From the NCBI RefSeq assembly GCF_000739775.1, contig NZ_BBJH01000036.1:1-64000 (forward strand): a stretch of 64,000 nucleotides of DNA, read 5' to 3'. This DNA is from Paraburkholderia heleia NBRC 101817 (lineage in GTDB: Bacteria > Pseudomonadota > Gammaproteobacteria > Burkholderiales > Burkholderiaceae). Shown in pieces: positions 1 through 8,358 of this stretch. The notes under the pieces were generated by a model, which saw nothing but the letters and a program-made list of their open reading frames with translations, did no database searches and was not told the origin of the DNA. A program made the position numbers and the translations under genes. Each line of letters begins with the position of its first letter. The first letter of the stretch is position 1.

Positions 1-654
1 GGCCACGCCGCCGCGCACCCTGCGAGCCCGGCGCCGATGATCAACAACCCGCTCGTCTCGACCGAGAAGCTCGTGATCGTCGGCGCGTCGACGGGCGGCA
101 CCGAGGCGATCCGCGAAGTGCTGCAGCCGCTGCCGCCCGACGCGCCCGCCGTGCTGATCGCGCAGCACATGCCGCCCGGTTTCACGAAGTCGTTCGCACA
201 GCGCCTGAACGGGCTGTGCCGCATCACCGTCAAGGAAGCGGAGCACGGCGAACGTGTGCTGCCCGGCCACGCCTACATCGCGCCGGGCCACGCACACCTG
301 CTGCTCGCACGCAGCGGCGCGAACTACATCGCGCATCTGTCCGACGACCCGCCGGTCAACCGGCACCGTCCGTCGGTCGACGTGCTGTTTCGCTCGGCGG
401 CGCTGCATGCGGGCAAGAACGCCATCGGCGTGATTCTCACGGGCATGGGCCGCGACGGTGCGGCAGGGCTGCTCGAAATGCGCCAGGCCGGTGCGTACAC
501 GCTCGCGCAGGACGAGGCGAGCTGCATCGTGTTCGGCATGCCGCGCGAAGCCATTGCCATGGGCGGCGCCGACGAGATCGCCTCGCTCTCAGAGATGAGC
601 CGGCGCGTAATGACCCGACTCGCCTCGATGGGCGACCGGGTTCAGCGCGTCTAA
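1..654 (+). CDS. cheB: CheB chemotaxis methylesterase/deamidase, 3' part
   Basis: C-terminal methylesterase domain of CheB, which removes methyl groups from chemoreceptor glutamates during adaptation. The reading frame is open from base 1, so the gene starts upstream and its receiver domain lies outside the window; the ATG at 37 is probably internal, in the linker. The three catalytic regions are visible: serine in GASTGG, histidine in QHMPPGFT and aspartate in GMGRDGAAG, with the usual PAVLIAQHMP context. The gene is followed after 130 bases by cheY and cheZ, the end of a standard chemotaxis operon. Confidence 0.96.
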   Translation, partial: GHAAAHPASPAPMINNPLVSTEKLVIVGASTGGTEAIREVLQPLPPDAPAVLIAQHMPPGFTKSFAQRLNGLCRITVKEAEHGERVLPGHAYIAPGHAHLLLARSGANYIAHLSDDPPVNRHRPSVDVLFRSAALHAGKNAIGVILTGMGRDGAAGLLEMRQAGAYTLAQDEASCIVFGMPREAIAMGGADEIASLSEMSRRVMTRLASMGDRVQRV

Positions 655-784
655 GGAATTGCCGATATAGAGAGATCATGCAGGCCGCAAACGCTTGCTC
701 GATCGCTTGCGATTAATTTATCTGGATAGGCGCTGCGCTTCTCTGGATAATTGCCCGGGTTTTCGCCTGGAGGAATGGAACGTG

Positions 785-1180
785 ATGGATAAGGGAATGA
801 AGATTCTGGTGGTGGACGATTTTCCGACGATGCGCCGGATTGTCCGCAACCTGCTCAAGGAACTGGGCTACTCGAACGTCGACGAAGCCGAAGACGGCGC
901 GGCGGGCCTTGCCCGCCTGCGCGGCGGCAGCTACGAGTTCGTGATCTCCGACTGGAACATGCCGAACCTCGACGGTCTCGCCATGCTCAAGGAGATCCGC
1001 GCCGACGCGAACCTGTCGCATCTGCCGGTGCTGATGGTGACGGCGGAGTCGAAGAAGGAGAACATCATCGCGGCGGCGCAGGCTGGCGCGAGCGGCTATG
1101 TGGTGAAGCCGTTTACGGCCGCCACGCTCGACGAGAAGCTCAACAAGATTCTTGAGAAGATGGCCAAGACGGGGAGCTGA
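785..1180 (+). CDS. cheY: CheY chemotaxis response regulator
   Basis: Single-domain receiver of 131 residues; phosphorylated CheY binds FliM (encoded at 31879–30875) and switches motor rotation. The acidic pair is in VVDDFPTM, the phosphoacceptor aspartate in SDWNMPNLDG, the conserved threonine in MVTAES and the lysine in VVKPFTA. The start is the ATG at 785, preceded by GGAGGAAT at 769–776. Longer upstream readings (to 695) have no ribosome site and do not look like CheY. Its stop is directly followed by the cheZ start. Confidence 0.97.
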   Translation: MDKGMKILVVDDFPTMRRIVRNLLKELGYSNVDEAEDGAAGLARLRGGSYEFVISDWNMPNLDGLAMLKEIRADANLSHLPVLMVTAESKKENIIAAAQAGASGYVVKPFTAATLDEKLNKILEKMAKTGS

Positions 1181-1181
1181 C

Positions 1182-1979
1182 GTGAACGAGCCCATCAGTG
1201 CGCAACCCGGTGAGCCTTCCGGCGCTCATTGCGGCGAGTGGCCGGAAGCCGGGGGCGTCGAGCCGCTCCCGCAGCCGCCCGAGTTCGATTTCGCGCCGCC
1301 TGCGGCGGGCGAGGCCAGCGAGCTGGCGACGGACCGCATCCTCGCGCGCATCGGACACCTGACGCGCAGCCTGCGTGACTCGATGCGCGAACTCGGCCTC
1401 GACAAGCACGTGGAGCGCGCCGCCGAAGCGGTGCCCGACGCGCGCGACCGGCTGCGCTATGTCGCGAACATGACCGAGCAGGCCGCCGAGCGCGTGCTGA
1501 CCGCCATCGACATCGCCAAGCCGCTGCAGGAAACGCTCGAACGCGATGCGAAGGAACTGACGGGCCGCTGGGCGACCTGGTACGACGCGCCGATCGGCCG
1601 CGCGGAAGTGCGCCAGTTGATGGACGACACGCGCGCCTTCGTGGACGGCGTGCCGCGAGCCACCGCGGCGACCAACCAGCAACTGCTCGAGATCATGCTC
1701 GCTCAGGACTTCCAGGATCTGACGGGCCAGGTGATCAAGAAGATCATGGACGTGGTCTATCTGATCGAGCAGCAGTTGCTCACCGTGCTGGTCGAGAACA
1801 TCGCGCCGGAGCGGCGCGAGCAGTTCGCGGCGACGGCGGCGGCGCTCGCGGAGACCCAGAGCAGCACGGGCAGCCCCGAAGGCCTGCTCAACGGCCCGCA
1901 GATCAATCCGGAAGGCAAGACCGACGTCGTGCAGGACCAGGCGCAGGTCGACGATCTCCTCGCAAGTCTCGGGTTCTGA
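1182..1979 (+). CDS. cheZ: CheZ protein phosphatase of CheY-P
   Basis: 265-residue CheZ, which dephosphorylates CheY-P. The catalytic segment AQDFQDLTGQVIKK is intact; by comparison with E. coli CheZ (Asp143, Gln147) the active residues are Asp179 and Gln183. The C terminus QVDDLLASLGF is the CheY-binding helix, joined by a flexible linker. The start is GTG 1182, one base after the cheY stop, with GGGGAG at 1171–1176; a reading from 1152 would run into cheY. The N terminus is proline/glutamate-rich and longer than in enterics. Confidence 0.95.
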   Translation: MNEPISAQPGEPSGAHCGEWPEAGGVEPLPQPPEFDFAPPAAGEASELATDRILARIGHLTRSLRDSMRELGLDKHVERAAEAVPDARDRLRYVANMTEQAAERVLTAIDIAKPLQETLERDAKELTGRWATWYDAPIGRAEVRQLMDDTRAFVDGVPRATAATNQQLLEIMLAQDFQDLTGQVIKKIMDVVYLIEQQLLTVLVENIAPERREQFAATAAALAETQSSTGSPEGLLNGPQINPEGKTDVVQDQAQVDDLLASLGF

Positions 1980-1989
1980 CCCTTGGCAT

Positions 1990-2013
1990 GCAGCTAATCG
2001 TTCGGTTAGCTGC
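1990..2013 (+). terminator. hairpin after cheZ
   Basis: Inverted repeat GCAGCTAA/TTAGCTGC (8 bp, loop of 8) eleven bases after the cheZ stop. There is no T-run behind it, so it may be an mRNA-end stabiliser or a weak terminator rather than a classical intrinsic terminator. Confidence 0.45.
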
Positions 2014-2199
2014 TGCGTATCGTCCAAGGCGGGCATACTAGTGCTCATGCCTTCGTGCCGAGCCGCGACGCGACGCGTGCCGCGGTGGTGCAACGAAGCA
2101 TAGCCAGCCGTTGCCCGTCCTGCTGCGTCTCGCCGCAACGTTCCGCGCGGCCCCGACAGCGCATGGTGCAACGCGCCATCGCAAGAGGGAGGGGACGCC

Positions 2200-2796
2200 T
2201 TGTATCCATACACATCGTTCTGTGGCAAGGCGGTGCGCTCGTTCGCGCGCCGCGCCGCACCCCGCTGCGCGCCCGGCGTGGCGCTTTTCGGTTCCCTGCT
2301 TGGCGCGCTGCTCGCGGCGCCTGCGGCGCACGCCGCGCTAGGCGGCGCGCCCATGCCCACGCCGGCGGGCGCGAGCGTCAGCACCCTGAGCGCCGCTGCG
2401 GCGGCTGCGGCGGCCGGCAACGCTTCCGCCGCAGCGCGCGCGGCCGTGCAAGGCGCGGCGTCCGGCGCATCCACGCCGCCCGCCTACACCGTCCAGCAGA
2501 CCACGCTCGCCAACGGCACCGTCGTGCGCGAGTACCTCACGCAGGCCGGCACCGTATTCGGCGTGGCCTGGGACGGCCCGCAGATGCCCAATCTCGCCAC
2601 GCTGCTGGGCAGCTACTTTCCCCAATACACGGCCGGCGTGAAGGCGAGCCACGCCGCCGGCCGCGTGCGCGGGCCGGGCGTGGTCGAAAACCCGAACGTC
2701 GTCGTGCATTCGGGCGGCCACATGGGCGCGTTCTCCGGGCAGGCATGGCTGCCGCAGGCGCTGCCTGCGGGCGTCAGCGCCTCCGATATCCAGTGA
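2200..2796 (+). CDS. DUF2844 family exported protein
   Basis: 198-residue secreted protein of unknown function. The start is TTG 2200 with a strong GAGGGAGGGGA ribosome site at 2185–2195. A signal peptide runs to about residue 45 (hydrophobic LLGALLAAPAAHA, cleavage after AHA); the mature part opens with LGGAPMPTPAGA, typical of DUF2844, followed by an alanine-rich stretch and a domain with repeated YT/GTVVREY features. It is immediately followed by the DUF3443 lipoprotein gene (16-base gap), so the two are probably co-transcribed. The pair sits between cheZ and flhB, as I recall for Burkholderia genomes; no motility role can be read from the sequence. Confidence 0.8.
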   Translation: MYPYTSFCGKAVRSFARRAAPRCAPGVALFGSLLGALLAAPAAHAALGGAPMPTPAGASVSTLSAAAAAAAAGNASAAARAAVQGAASGASTPPAYTVQQTTLANGTVVREYLTQAGTVFGVAWDGPQMPNLATLLGSYFPQYTAGVKASHAAGRVRGPGVVENPNVVVHSGGHMGAFSGQAWLPQALPAGVSASDIQ

Positions 2797-2812
2797 CGAG
2801 CGGAGGCCGAAC

Positions 2813-4090
2813 GTGCTGACTTCATGCGATTCGCGCAATGTGTGGCTGCGCCCCTTCCGGTTCCTTTCGGGCGCCGCGCTCGTGGGGCTCGTTTCGCTCG
2901 TCGCCGCTTGCGGCGGCGGGGGGGGCGGCGGCAGCAGCAGCAACAGCTCGAGCGGCGGCAGCGGCGGCGGCAGCTCCGCGGTTCCCAGTCCCACACAGCA
3001 GCCCACTGCGGCTACCGCGGCGAACACCGTGGGCGTCGTCGTGAACCGCGGACTGACCGGCACGCTGCCGAATATTCCGACTGTGACAGTGACGATTTGC
3101 GTGGCCGGTACGAACAACTGCCAGCCCATCAGCAACGTTCAGGTGGACACGGCGTCGTTCGGCCTGCGCCTGCTTGCATCGGCGATTCCGTCACCGCTCC
3201 TGAACGCGTTGCCGGTCGCGACAGCCAGCAACAGCGGCACGCTCGCCGAATGCACGGCCTTCGCCGACGGCTATACGTGGGGCACGGTGCGTCCCGCCGA
3301 CGTCAGGATCGGCGGCGAGACGGCACCGAATATTCCGATCCAGGTGATCGGCGACCTGAACCCGGGCACGGTGCCGTCGGCCTGCGCGGGCTTTGGCAAC
3401 GCGCAGAACACGGTGCAGGACCTCGGCGCGAACGGCATTCTCGGCATCGGCGTCGCGCCTTATGACAACATCGGCGCTTACTACTCCTGCCCCGGCAACA
3501 CGAACTGCGTCGCCGCAACGGTCACGCAAACCCAGCTGGTGGCCAACCCGGTGCCCAGGTTCGGCACGGACGGCAACGGCGTGATTCTGGAGATGGCGCC
3601 CGTGTCCGATAGCGGCGCGCCCAGCGCGACGGGCACGCTCGTGTTCGGCATCGGTACGCAGTCGAACAACGCGATGACTGCCTCGCAAAGCTTCAACACG
3701 GACTCGTGGGGCAGGCTCAGCTCCACGCTCAGCGGGCGCACGCTCCAGACCTTCCTCGACTCGGGTTCCAACGCGATCTTCTTCGCCGACAGCGCCCTGC
3801 CCCAGTGCGGCGGCAATCTCGGCACGTTCTACTGCCCGTCGTCCACACAGTCCTTCAGCGCGGCGCTCGTTTCCAATAACGGCACCACCACCGGCACCGC
3901 GACCTTCAACGTCGCCAACGGGAACGCATTGCTCGGCAGCGGCGCGAACTACGCGGCCAACAACCTCGCCGGGCAGTTCGGGTCGTCGGCGGCCCTCGAC
4001 CTGGGGCTGTCGTTCTTCTATGGCCGCTACGTGTACTACGGTATGGACATGACCGCGTCCGGGGGCAAGGCGCCCTACGTCGCGTTCTGA
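2813..4090 (+). CDS. DUF3443 family lipoprotein
   Basis: 425-residue putative lipoprotein of unknown function. The start is GTG 2813 with CGGAGG at 2801–2806. A lipobox LVAAC places the lipidated cysteine at residue 33, followed directly by a Gly/Ser tether (seven glycines, then alternating S/G) and a Pro/Thr segment, as expected for a surface-tethered domain. The globular part contains VDTASFGLRLL, DLGANGILGIG and FLDSGSNAIFF. These D-T/S-G-like segments recall retropepsin/pepsin-like folds, but that link is inference only. It is paired with the DUF2844 gene upstream. Confidence 0.8.
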   Translation: MLTSCDSRNVWLRPFRFLSGAALVGLVSLVAACGGGGGGGSSSNSSSGGSGGGSSAVPSPTQQPTAATAANTVGVVVNRGLTGTLPNIPTVTVTICVAGTNNCQPISNVQVDTASFGLRLLASAIPSPLLNALPVATASNSGTLAECTAFADGYTWGTVRPADVRIGGETAPNIPIQVIGDLNPGTVPSACAGFGNAQNTVQDLGANGILGIGVAPYDNIGAYYSCPGNTNCVAATVTQTQLVANPVPRFGTDGNGVILEMAPVSDSGAPSATGTLVFGIGTQSNNAMTASQSFNTDSWGRLSSTLSGRTLQTFLDSGSNAIFFADSALPQCGGNLGTFYCPSSTQSFSAALVSNNGTTTGTATFNVANGNALLGSGANYAANNLAGQFGSSAALDLGLSFFYGRYVYYGMDMTASGGKAPYVAF

Positions 4091-4199
4091 GGTTGCGGGC
4101 GAGCCGGTGCGCCTGCCGTGAGGTTTGCGGCTCGCGAGCGTCTGCGCACCACGCCCGCCGGCGCACACCGGCCGTGGCCGATGATGCCGCCCCGGTTCC

Positions 4200-4233
4200 A
4201 TCGGCCGAAATACCCCGATTTACCCGGCTTACT
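4200..4233 (+). promoter_or_regulatory. weak FlhDC-like box upstream of flhB
   Basis: ATCGG-CC-GAAATAC (4200–4213) resembles the left half of the FlhDC consensus AA(T/C)G(C/G)-N2-3-AAATA(A/G)CG. The right half CTTACT at 4228–4233 matches poorly. It lies 110 bases before the flhB start in a 251-base intergenic region, the expected place for a class 2 flhBA promoter. Confidence 0.35.
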
Positions 4234-4341
4234 CCGTCAATCGGTGCCTCGCTCCCGCGGCAATAATCGCTATCACTGAAAAAGGGCGCGCGCCAGCCGC
4301 GCAGCCGCGACGAGCGGCGCGCGCCCGCGACCGGAGCTTGC

Positions 4342-5655
4342 GTGGCTGAGGACAGCGACCTCGAGAAAACCGAATCCGCCACTCCCAAGCGCCTCGAAAA
4401 GGCGCGGGAGGAGGGGCAGGTTCCGCGTTCCCGGGAGCTGGCGACGTTTGCGCTGCTCTCGGCGGGCTTCTATGGCACGTGGCTGCTCTCCGGCACGATC
4501 GGCGAGCATCTGCAGGCGATGATGCGCGGCGCGTTCACGTTCAATCACGCGAGCGCGTTCGAAACACGCCGCATGCTCATTGGCGCGGGCGTCGCCGCGC
4601 GCGAGGGGCTCATGGCGCTCATGCCGGTGCTCGCGCTCACGGGGCTCGCCGCGCTGCTCGCGCCCATGGCGCTCGGCGGCTGGCTCATTTCGACGAAGTC
4701 GCTGCAGCCGAACTTCGGACGCCTCAACCCGATCTCGGGGCTCGGGCGGATTTTCTCGGTGAACGGGCCGATCCAGCTCGGCATGTCGCTCGTCAAGACG
4801 CTCGTGGTGGGCGTGATCGGCGGCTGGGCGGTATGGAGCCGGCGCGACGAGATTCTCGGGCTCGCCATGCAGCCCGCGCCGCGCGCGTTTGCCGACTCGA
4901 TGCATCTCATCGGCGTGTGCTGCGGCATGACGGTCGCCGGCATGTTCGTGGTCGCCGCGCTCGACGTGCCGTACCAGCTCTGGTCGTACTACCGCAAGCT
5001 GCGCATGACCAAGGAAGAGGTCAAGCGCGAGCACCGCGAAAACGAGGGCGATCCGCACGTGAAGGGGCGCATTCGCCAGCAGCAGCGCGCCGCCGCGCGC
5101 CGGCGCATGATGACCCAGGTGCCCAAGGCCGACGTGGTCGTGACCAACCCGACGCACTTCGCCGTCGCGCTCAAGTACGCCGACGGCGAGATGCGCGCGC
5201 CGAAGGTCGTCGCCAAGGGTGTGAACCTCGTGGCCGCACGCATCCGCGAGATCGCGGCCGAGAACAATGTGCCGCTGCTCGAAGCGCCGCCGCTCGCCCG
5301 TGCGCTCTACTACAACGTCGATCTGAACCGCGAGATTCCGGGTCCGCTTTACGGCGCGGTCGCGCAGGTGCTCGCGTGGGTCTATCAGCTCAAGCGTTTC
5401 CGCGAACACGGCGGCGACGTGCCGATGGAGCCGACCGATCTCGACGTGCCGCCCGAAATGGACAAGGGCGCGGTGAGCGACGAAGACGAAGCCGGCGAAG
5501 CCGACGAAGCCCTCACACCCGAGGAGCGCGCGGCCGCTGAGGCCGCCGGTCGCGCGGACGCGGCACATTCCACGAACGCAAACAACGCATCGAACGCCGC
5601 TGGCCGCGCCGACAGGAATCCGGCGCGCGACGGCACTGAAGGAGCAACAGAATGA
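4342..5655 (+). CDS. flhB: FlhB flagellar export gate / substrate-specificity switch
   Basis: 437-residue FlhB. The N-terminal half has four membrane segments (roughly residues 35–220), followed by the charged YYRKLRMTKEEVKREHRENEGDP linker region and the cytoplasmic domain with the autocleavage motif NPTH at 269–272. Cleavage between Asn269 and Pro270 switches export from rod/hook to filament substrates. The C-terminal tail (after about 370) is acidic/alanine-rich and longer than in E. coli. The start is GTG 4342 with CCGGAG upstream. The stop overlaps the flhA start by four bases (ATGA), so the two are translationally coupled. Compare the FlhB-like fragment at 43018. Confidence 0.97.
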   Translation: MAEDSDLEKTESATPKRLEKAREEGQVPRSRELATFALLSAGFYGTWLLSGTIGEHLQAMMRGAFTFNHASAFETRRMLIGAGVAAREGLMALMPVLALTGLAALLAPMALGGWLISTKSLQPNFGRLNPISGLGRIFSVNGPIQLGMSLVKTLVVGVIGGWAVWSRRDEILGLAMQPAPRAFADSMHLIGVCCGMTVAGMFVVAALDVPYQLWSYYRKLRMTKEEVKREHRENEGDPHVKGRIRQQQRAAARRRMMTQVPKADVVVTNPTHFAVALKYADGEMRAPKVVAKGVNLVAARIREIAAENNVPLLEAPPLARALYYNVDLNREIPGPLYGAVAQVLAWVYQLKRFREHGGDVPMEPTDLDVPPEMDKGAVSDEDEAGEADEALTPEERAAAEAAGRADAAHSTNANNASNAAGRADRNPARDGTEGATE

Positions 5656-7751
5656 ACGCCCGCACCGGTTTCCTCGCGCGGCGCCCGGAGATGCTGCAAG
5701 GCACGAATCTGCGCGCGCTGGCGGGACCGATCCTGATCTGCATGATCCTCGGCATGATGATCCTGCCGTTGCCGCCGTTCCTGCTGGATCTGCTGTTCAC
5801 GTTCAACATCGCGCTTTCGGTGATGGTGCTGCTCGTCAGCATGTACACCATGAAGCCGCTCGACTTCGCGGCGTTCCCGAGCGTGCTGCTGTTCTCCACG
5901 CTCCTGCGCCTCTCGCTGAACGTGGCCTCCACACGCGTCGTGCTGCTCGAAGGCCACACCGGCCCGGGCGCCGCCGGCCAGGTGATCGAGTCGTTCGGGC
6001 ACTTCCTCGTGGGCGGCAACTTCGCCGTCGGTATCGTCGTGTTCGTGATCCTCATGGTCATCAACTTCATGGTGATCACGAAGGGCGCAGGCCGTATCGC
6101 CGAAGTGTCCGCGCGCTTCACGCTCGACGCGATGCCCGGCAAGCAGATGGCGATCGACGCCGACCTGAACGCGGGCCTCATCAACGAAGAAGCAGCCCGC
6201 CGGCGCCGTACCGAGATTGCCCAGGAAGCCGAGTTCTACGGCTCGATGGACGGCGCGAGCAAGTTCGTGCGCGGCGACGCCATCGCCGGCCTGCTGATCA
6301 TGGTGATCAACATCGTGGGCGGCCTGATCGTGGGCGTCGTGCAGCACGGCATGCCGCTCGCCTCGGCGGGCGAGACCTACACGCTGCTCACCATCGGTGA
6401 CGGCCTCGTCGCGCAGATTCCGTCGCTCGTCATTTCCACGGCGGCCGGCGTGATCGTCTCGCGCGTGGCGACCAACGAAGACATCGGCACGCAGCTCACC
6501 GGCCAGCTCTTCACGAACCCGCGCGTGCTGATGATCACGGGCACGATCATCGTCATGATGGGCCTGATTCCGGGTATGCCGCACTTCGCGTTTCTGCTGC
6601 TCGGCGGCGGCGCGATCCAGCTTGGCCGCATGTTGAAGAAGAACGCCGAGGCGAAGAAGGCGAGCGCCGTGATCGCCGACGCCGTGCCCGCCGCGCTTGC
6701 GCCCGTCGAAAACACCGAGGCGAGCTGGGACGACGTGGCGCTCATCGACACGCTCGGGCTCGAAGTGGGCTACCGCATCATCCCGCTCGTCGACAAGAAC
6801 ACCGACGGCGAGCTGCTCAAGCGCATCAAGAGCATCCGCAAGAAGTTCGCGCAGGAAATCGGTTTTCTGCCGCCCGTCATCCATATTCGCGACAACCTGG
6901 AACTGCGGCCGAACGCCTACCGGATTGCGTTGAAGGGCGTGGAAGTGGGCACGGGCGAGGCCTACCCGGGCCAGTGGCTCGCGATCAACCCGGGCCAGGT
7001 GAGCGCGGTGCTGCCCGGCACGCCGACCACGGACCCGGCGTTCGGCCTGCCCGCTGTGTGGATCGATTCGAACGTGCGCGAGCAGGCGCAGGTGTTCGGC
7101 TACACCGTGGTCGATTCGAGCACGGTGGTGGCGACGCACCTGAATCACCTCGTCGTCACGCACGCGGCGGAGCTGCTCGGGCGCCGCGAAGTGCAGGCGC
7201 TACTCGAGCGCGTGCAGAAGGACACGCCTTCGCTCGTGGACGACCTCGTGCCGAAGGTGCTGCCCGTCACGACGCTGCAGAAGGTGCTGCAGAACCTGCT
7301 GGAAGAAGGCGTGCCGATTCGCGACATGCGCACGATCATGGAGGCGCTCGCGGAGCACACGCCGCGCATCACCGATGCACACGATCTGACGGCGGCGGTG
7401 CGCATCGCGCTTGGCCGCGCGATCACGCAGCAATGGTTCCCCGGCAACGCCGACATGCAGGTGATGGGCCTCGACGCGAACCTCGAGCGCGTGCTTTCGC
7501 AGACGCTCACCTCGGGCCCGAACCCCGGGCTCGAACCGGGGCTTGCGCATACGCTGCTCGCGCAGACCGAGCAGGCGATGGGGCGTCAGCAGGCGCTGGG
7601 TCTCGCGCCCGTGATGCTCGTGCAGCACGCGCTGCGGCCCATGCTCTCGCGCTTCCTGCGCCGCAGCCTGCCGCAGCTCAAGGTGCTGTCGTATGCCGAG
7701 GTGCCGGATACGCGCAACGTGAAGGTGGTGAACGTGATCGGGGCGCATTGA
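5652..7751 (+). CDS. flhA: FlhA flagellar export gate protein
   Basis: 699-residue FlhA: eight predicted membrane helices in the first ~330 residues, then the cytoplasmic ring domain that docks chaperone-substrate complexes. The conserved FHIPEP-family loop between membrane helices is seen in NVASTRVVLLEGH and in the KGAGRIAEVSARFTLDAMPG segment. The length is normal for the family. The gene overlaps flhB by four bases and is followed by a hairpin at 7789. Confidence 0.97.
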   Translation: MNARTGFLARRPEMLQGTNLRALAGPILICMILGMMILPLPPFLLDLLFTFNIALSVMVLLVSMYTMKPLDFAAFPSVLLFSTLLRLSLNVASTRVVLLEGHTGPGAAGQVIESFGHFLVGGNFAVGIVVFVILMVINFMVITKGAGRIAEVSARFTLDAMPGKQMAIDADLNAGLINEEAARRRRTEIAQEAEFYGSMDGASKFVRGDAIAGLLIMVINIVGGLIVGVVQHGMPLASAGETYTLLTIGDGLVAQIPSLVISTAAGVIVSRVATNEDIGTQLTGQLFTNPRVLMITGTIIVMMGLIPGMPHFAFLLLGGGAIQLGRMLKKNAEAKKASAVIADAVPAALAPVENTEASWDDVALIDTLGLEVGYRIIPLVDKNTDGELLKRIKSIRKKFAQEIGFLPPVIHIRDNLELRPNAYRIALKGVEVGTGEAYPGQWLAINPGQVSAVLPGTPTTDPAFGLPAVWIDSNVREQAQVFGYTVVDSSTVVATHLNHLVVTHAAELLGRREVQALLERVQKDTPSLVDDLVPKVLPVTTLQKVLQNLLEEGVPIRDMRTIMEALAEHTPRITDAHDLTAAVRIALGRAITQQWFPGNADMQVMGLDANLERVLSQTLTSGPNPGLEPGLAHTLLAQTEQAMGRQQALGLAPVMLVQHALRPMLSRFLRRSLPQLKVLSYAEVPDTRNVKVVNVIGAH

Positions 7752-7785
7752 TCGCGCCGGGCGCGTTGCCACACCGCACAGAAAA

Positions 7786-7808
7786 GGAGCCCGCTTTTTG
7801 CGGGCCTC
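7786..7808 (+). terminator. hairpin after flhA
   Basis: GCCCGC–TTTTT–GCGGGC (7789–7805), flanked by GAG/CTC that can extend the stem with one bulge, 38 bases after the flhA stop. No T-run follows on the plus strand. It also lies just beyond the toxin gene that ends at 7836 on the minus strand, so it may serve both sides. Confidence 0.5.
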
Positions 7809-7835
7809 ATGAGAGGGTCGGGCTGACCTACATTT

Positions 7836-8129
7836 TCATTGGCCGAGCCGTGTGCGCGCTTTCCGGTACGCCTCATCCGCCTCGCGCTTGCCGAGGGCGA
7901 TCACGAGGACGACAAACTCCCCGTCCACGACCTGATAGACGAGGCGATAACCCGAAGCCACGAGCTTGATCTTGTAGCAGTCCGCCATGCCGCTCAAACG
8001 CGCGGACGCCACGTGAGGCGTCACGAGGCGCTCCGCGAGCTTCTTGAGGAACTGCTTGCGCACTGTCGAGTCGAGTTGCCGCCATTCCTTGAGCGCGCTT
8101 CTGCGGAACTTCAGCTCATAGGTCTTCAA
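7836..8129 (-). CDS. RelE/ParE-family toxin
   Basis: 97-residue basic protein with the RelE signature: YELKFRRSALKEWRQLD at the N terminus, then KKLAERL, YKIKLVASGYRLVYQV and VIALGKREADEAY at the C terminus. Family members are ribosome-dependent mRNA endonucleases; the Arg/Tyr-rich GYRLVYQV strand is the usual active-site region. The start appears to be TTG at 8129, overlapping the antitoxin stop by 14 bases, so the pair is translationally coupled. It lies between flhA and flhF on the opposite strand. Confidence 0.88.
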   Translation of the reverse strand: MKTYELKFRRSALKEWRQLDSTVRKQFLKKLAERLVTPHVASARLSGMADCYKIKLVASGYRLVYQVVDGEFVVLVIALGKREADEAYRKARTRLGQ

Positions 8130-8358
8130 GCTTGACGCTCACGGCTTCTTCATCGGCGCGGGACCGAATGATTTCCGCGAGCTCGGCGTCTTCCAGCCGT
8201 TCGCAGATTGCTTCCCATTCGCCTGCAGGGACGAGATAGGCAACCGGCTTGTTGCGGTTGAGGATGGCCACGGGGCCGTCGGCCTGTTCGATGGCTGCCA
8301 TGGGGTTCACCTTCAGTTCGCTGATACCAATCGATGCTCTTGCCAGAATGCTTTCCAT
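8116..8358 (-). CDS. Phd/YefM (RelB/StbD-like) antitoxin
   Basis: 80-residue antitoxin. The N-terminal SIGISELKVNPMAAIEQADGP, VAILNRNKPVAYLVP core is the Phd/YefM/StbD DNA-binding fold. The acidic C-terminal part (ICERLEDAELAEIIRSRADEE) would wrap the toxin. The start ATG at 8358 is chosen because the family begins a few residues before SIxxLK; the open frame extends to 8418 without similarity. It overlaps the toxin start and is probably autorepressed from the AT-rich repeat region upstream (8427–8461). Confidence 0.85.
   Translation of the reverse strand: MESILARASIGISELKVNPMAAIEQADGPVAILNRNKPVAYLVPAGEWEAICERLEDAELAEIIRSRADEEAVSVKLEDL

Noticed and set aside
3061..3110. Frameshift in the DUF3443 gene
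   Set aside because: The frame is continuous from the lipobox to the stop and similarity-like features are spread through it, so there is no break.
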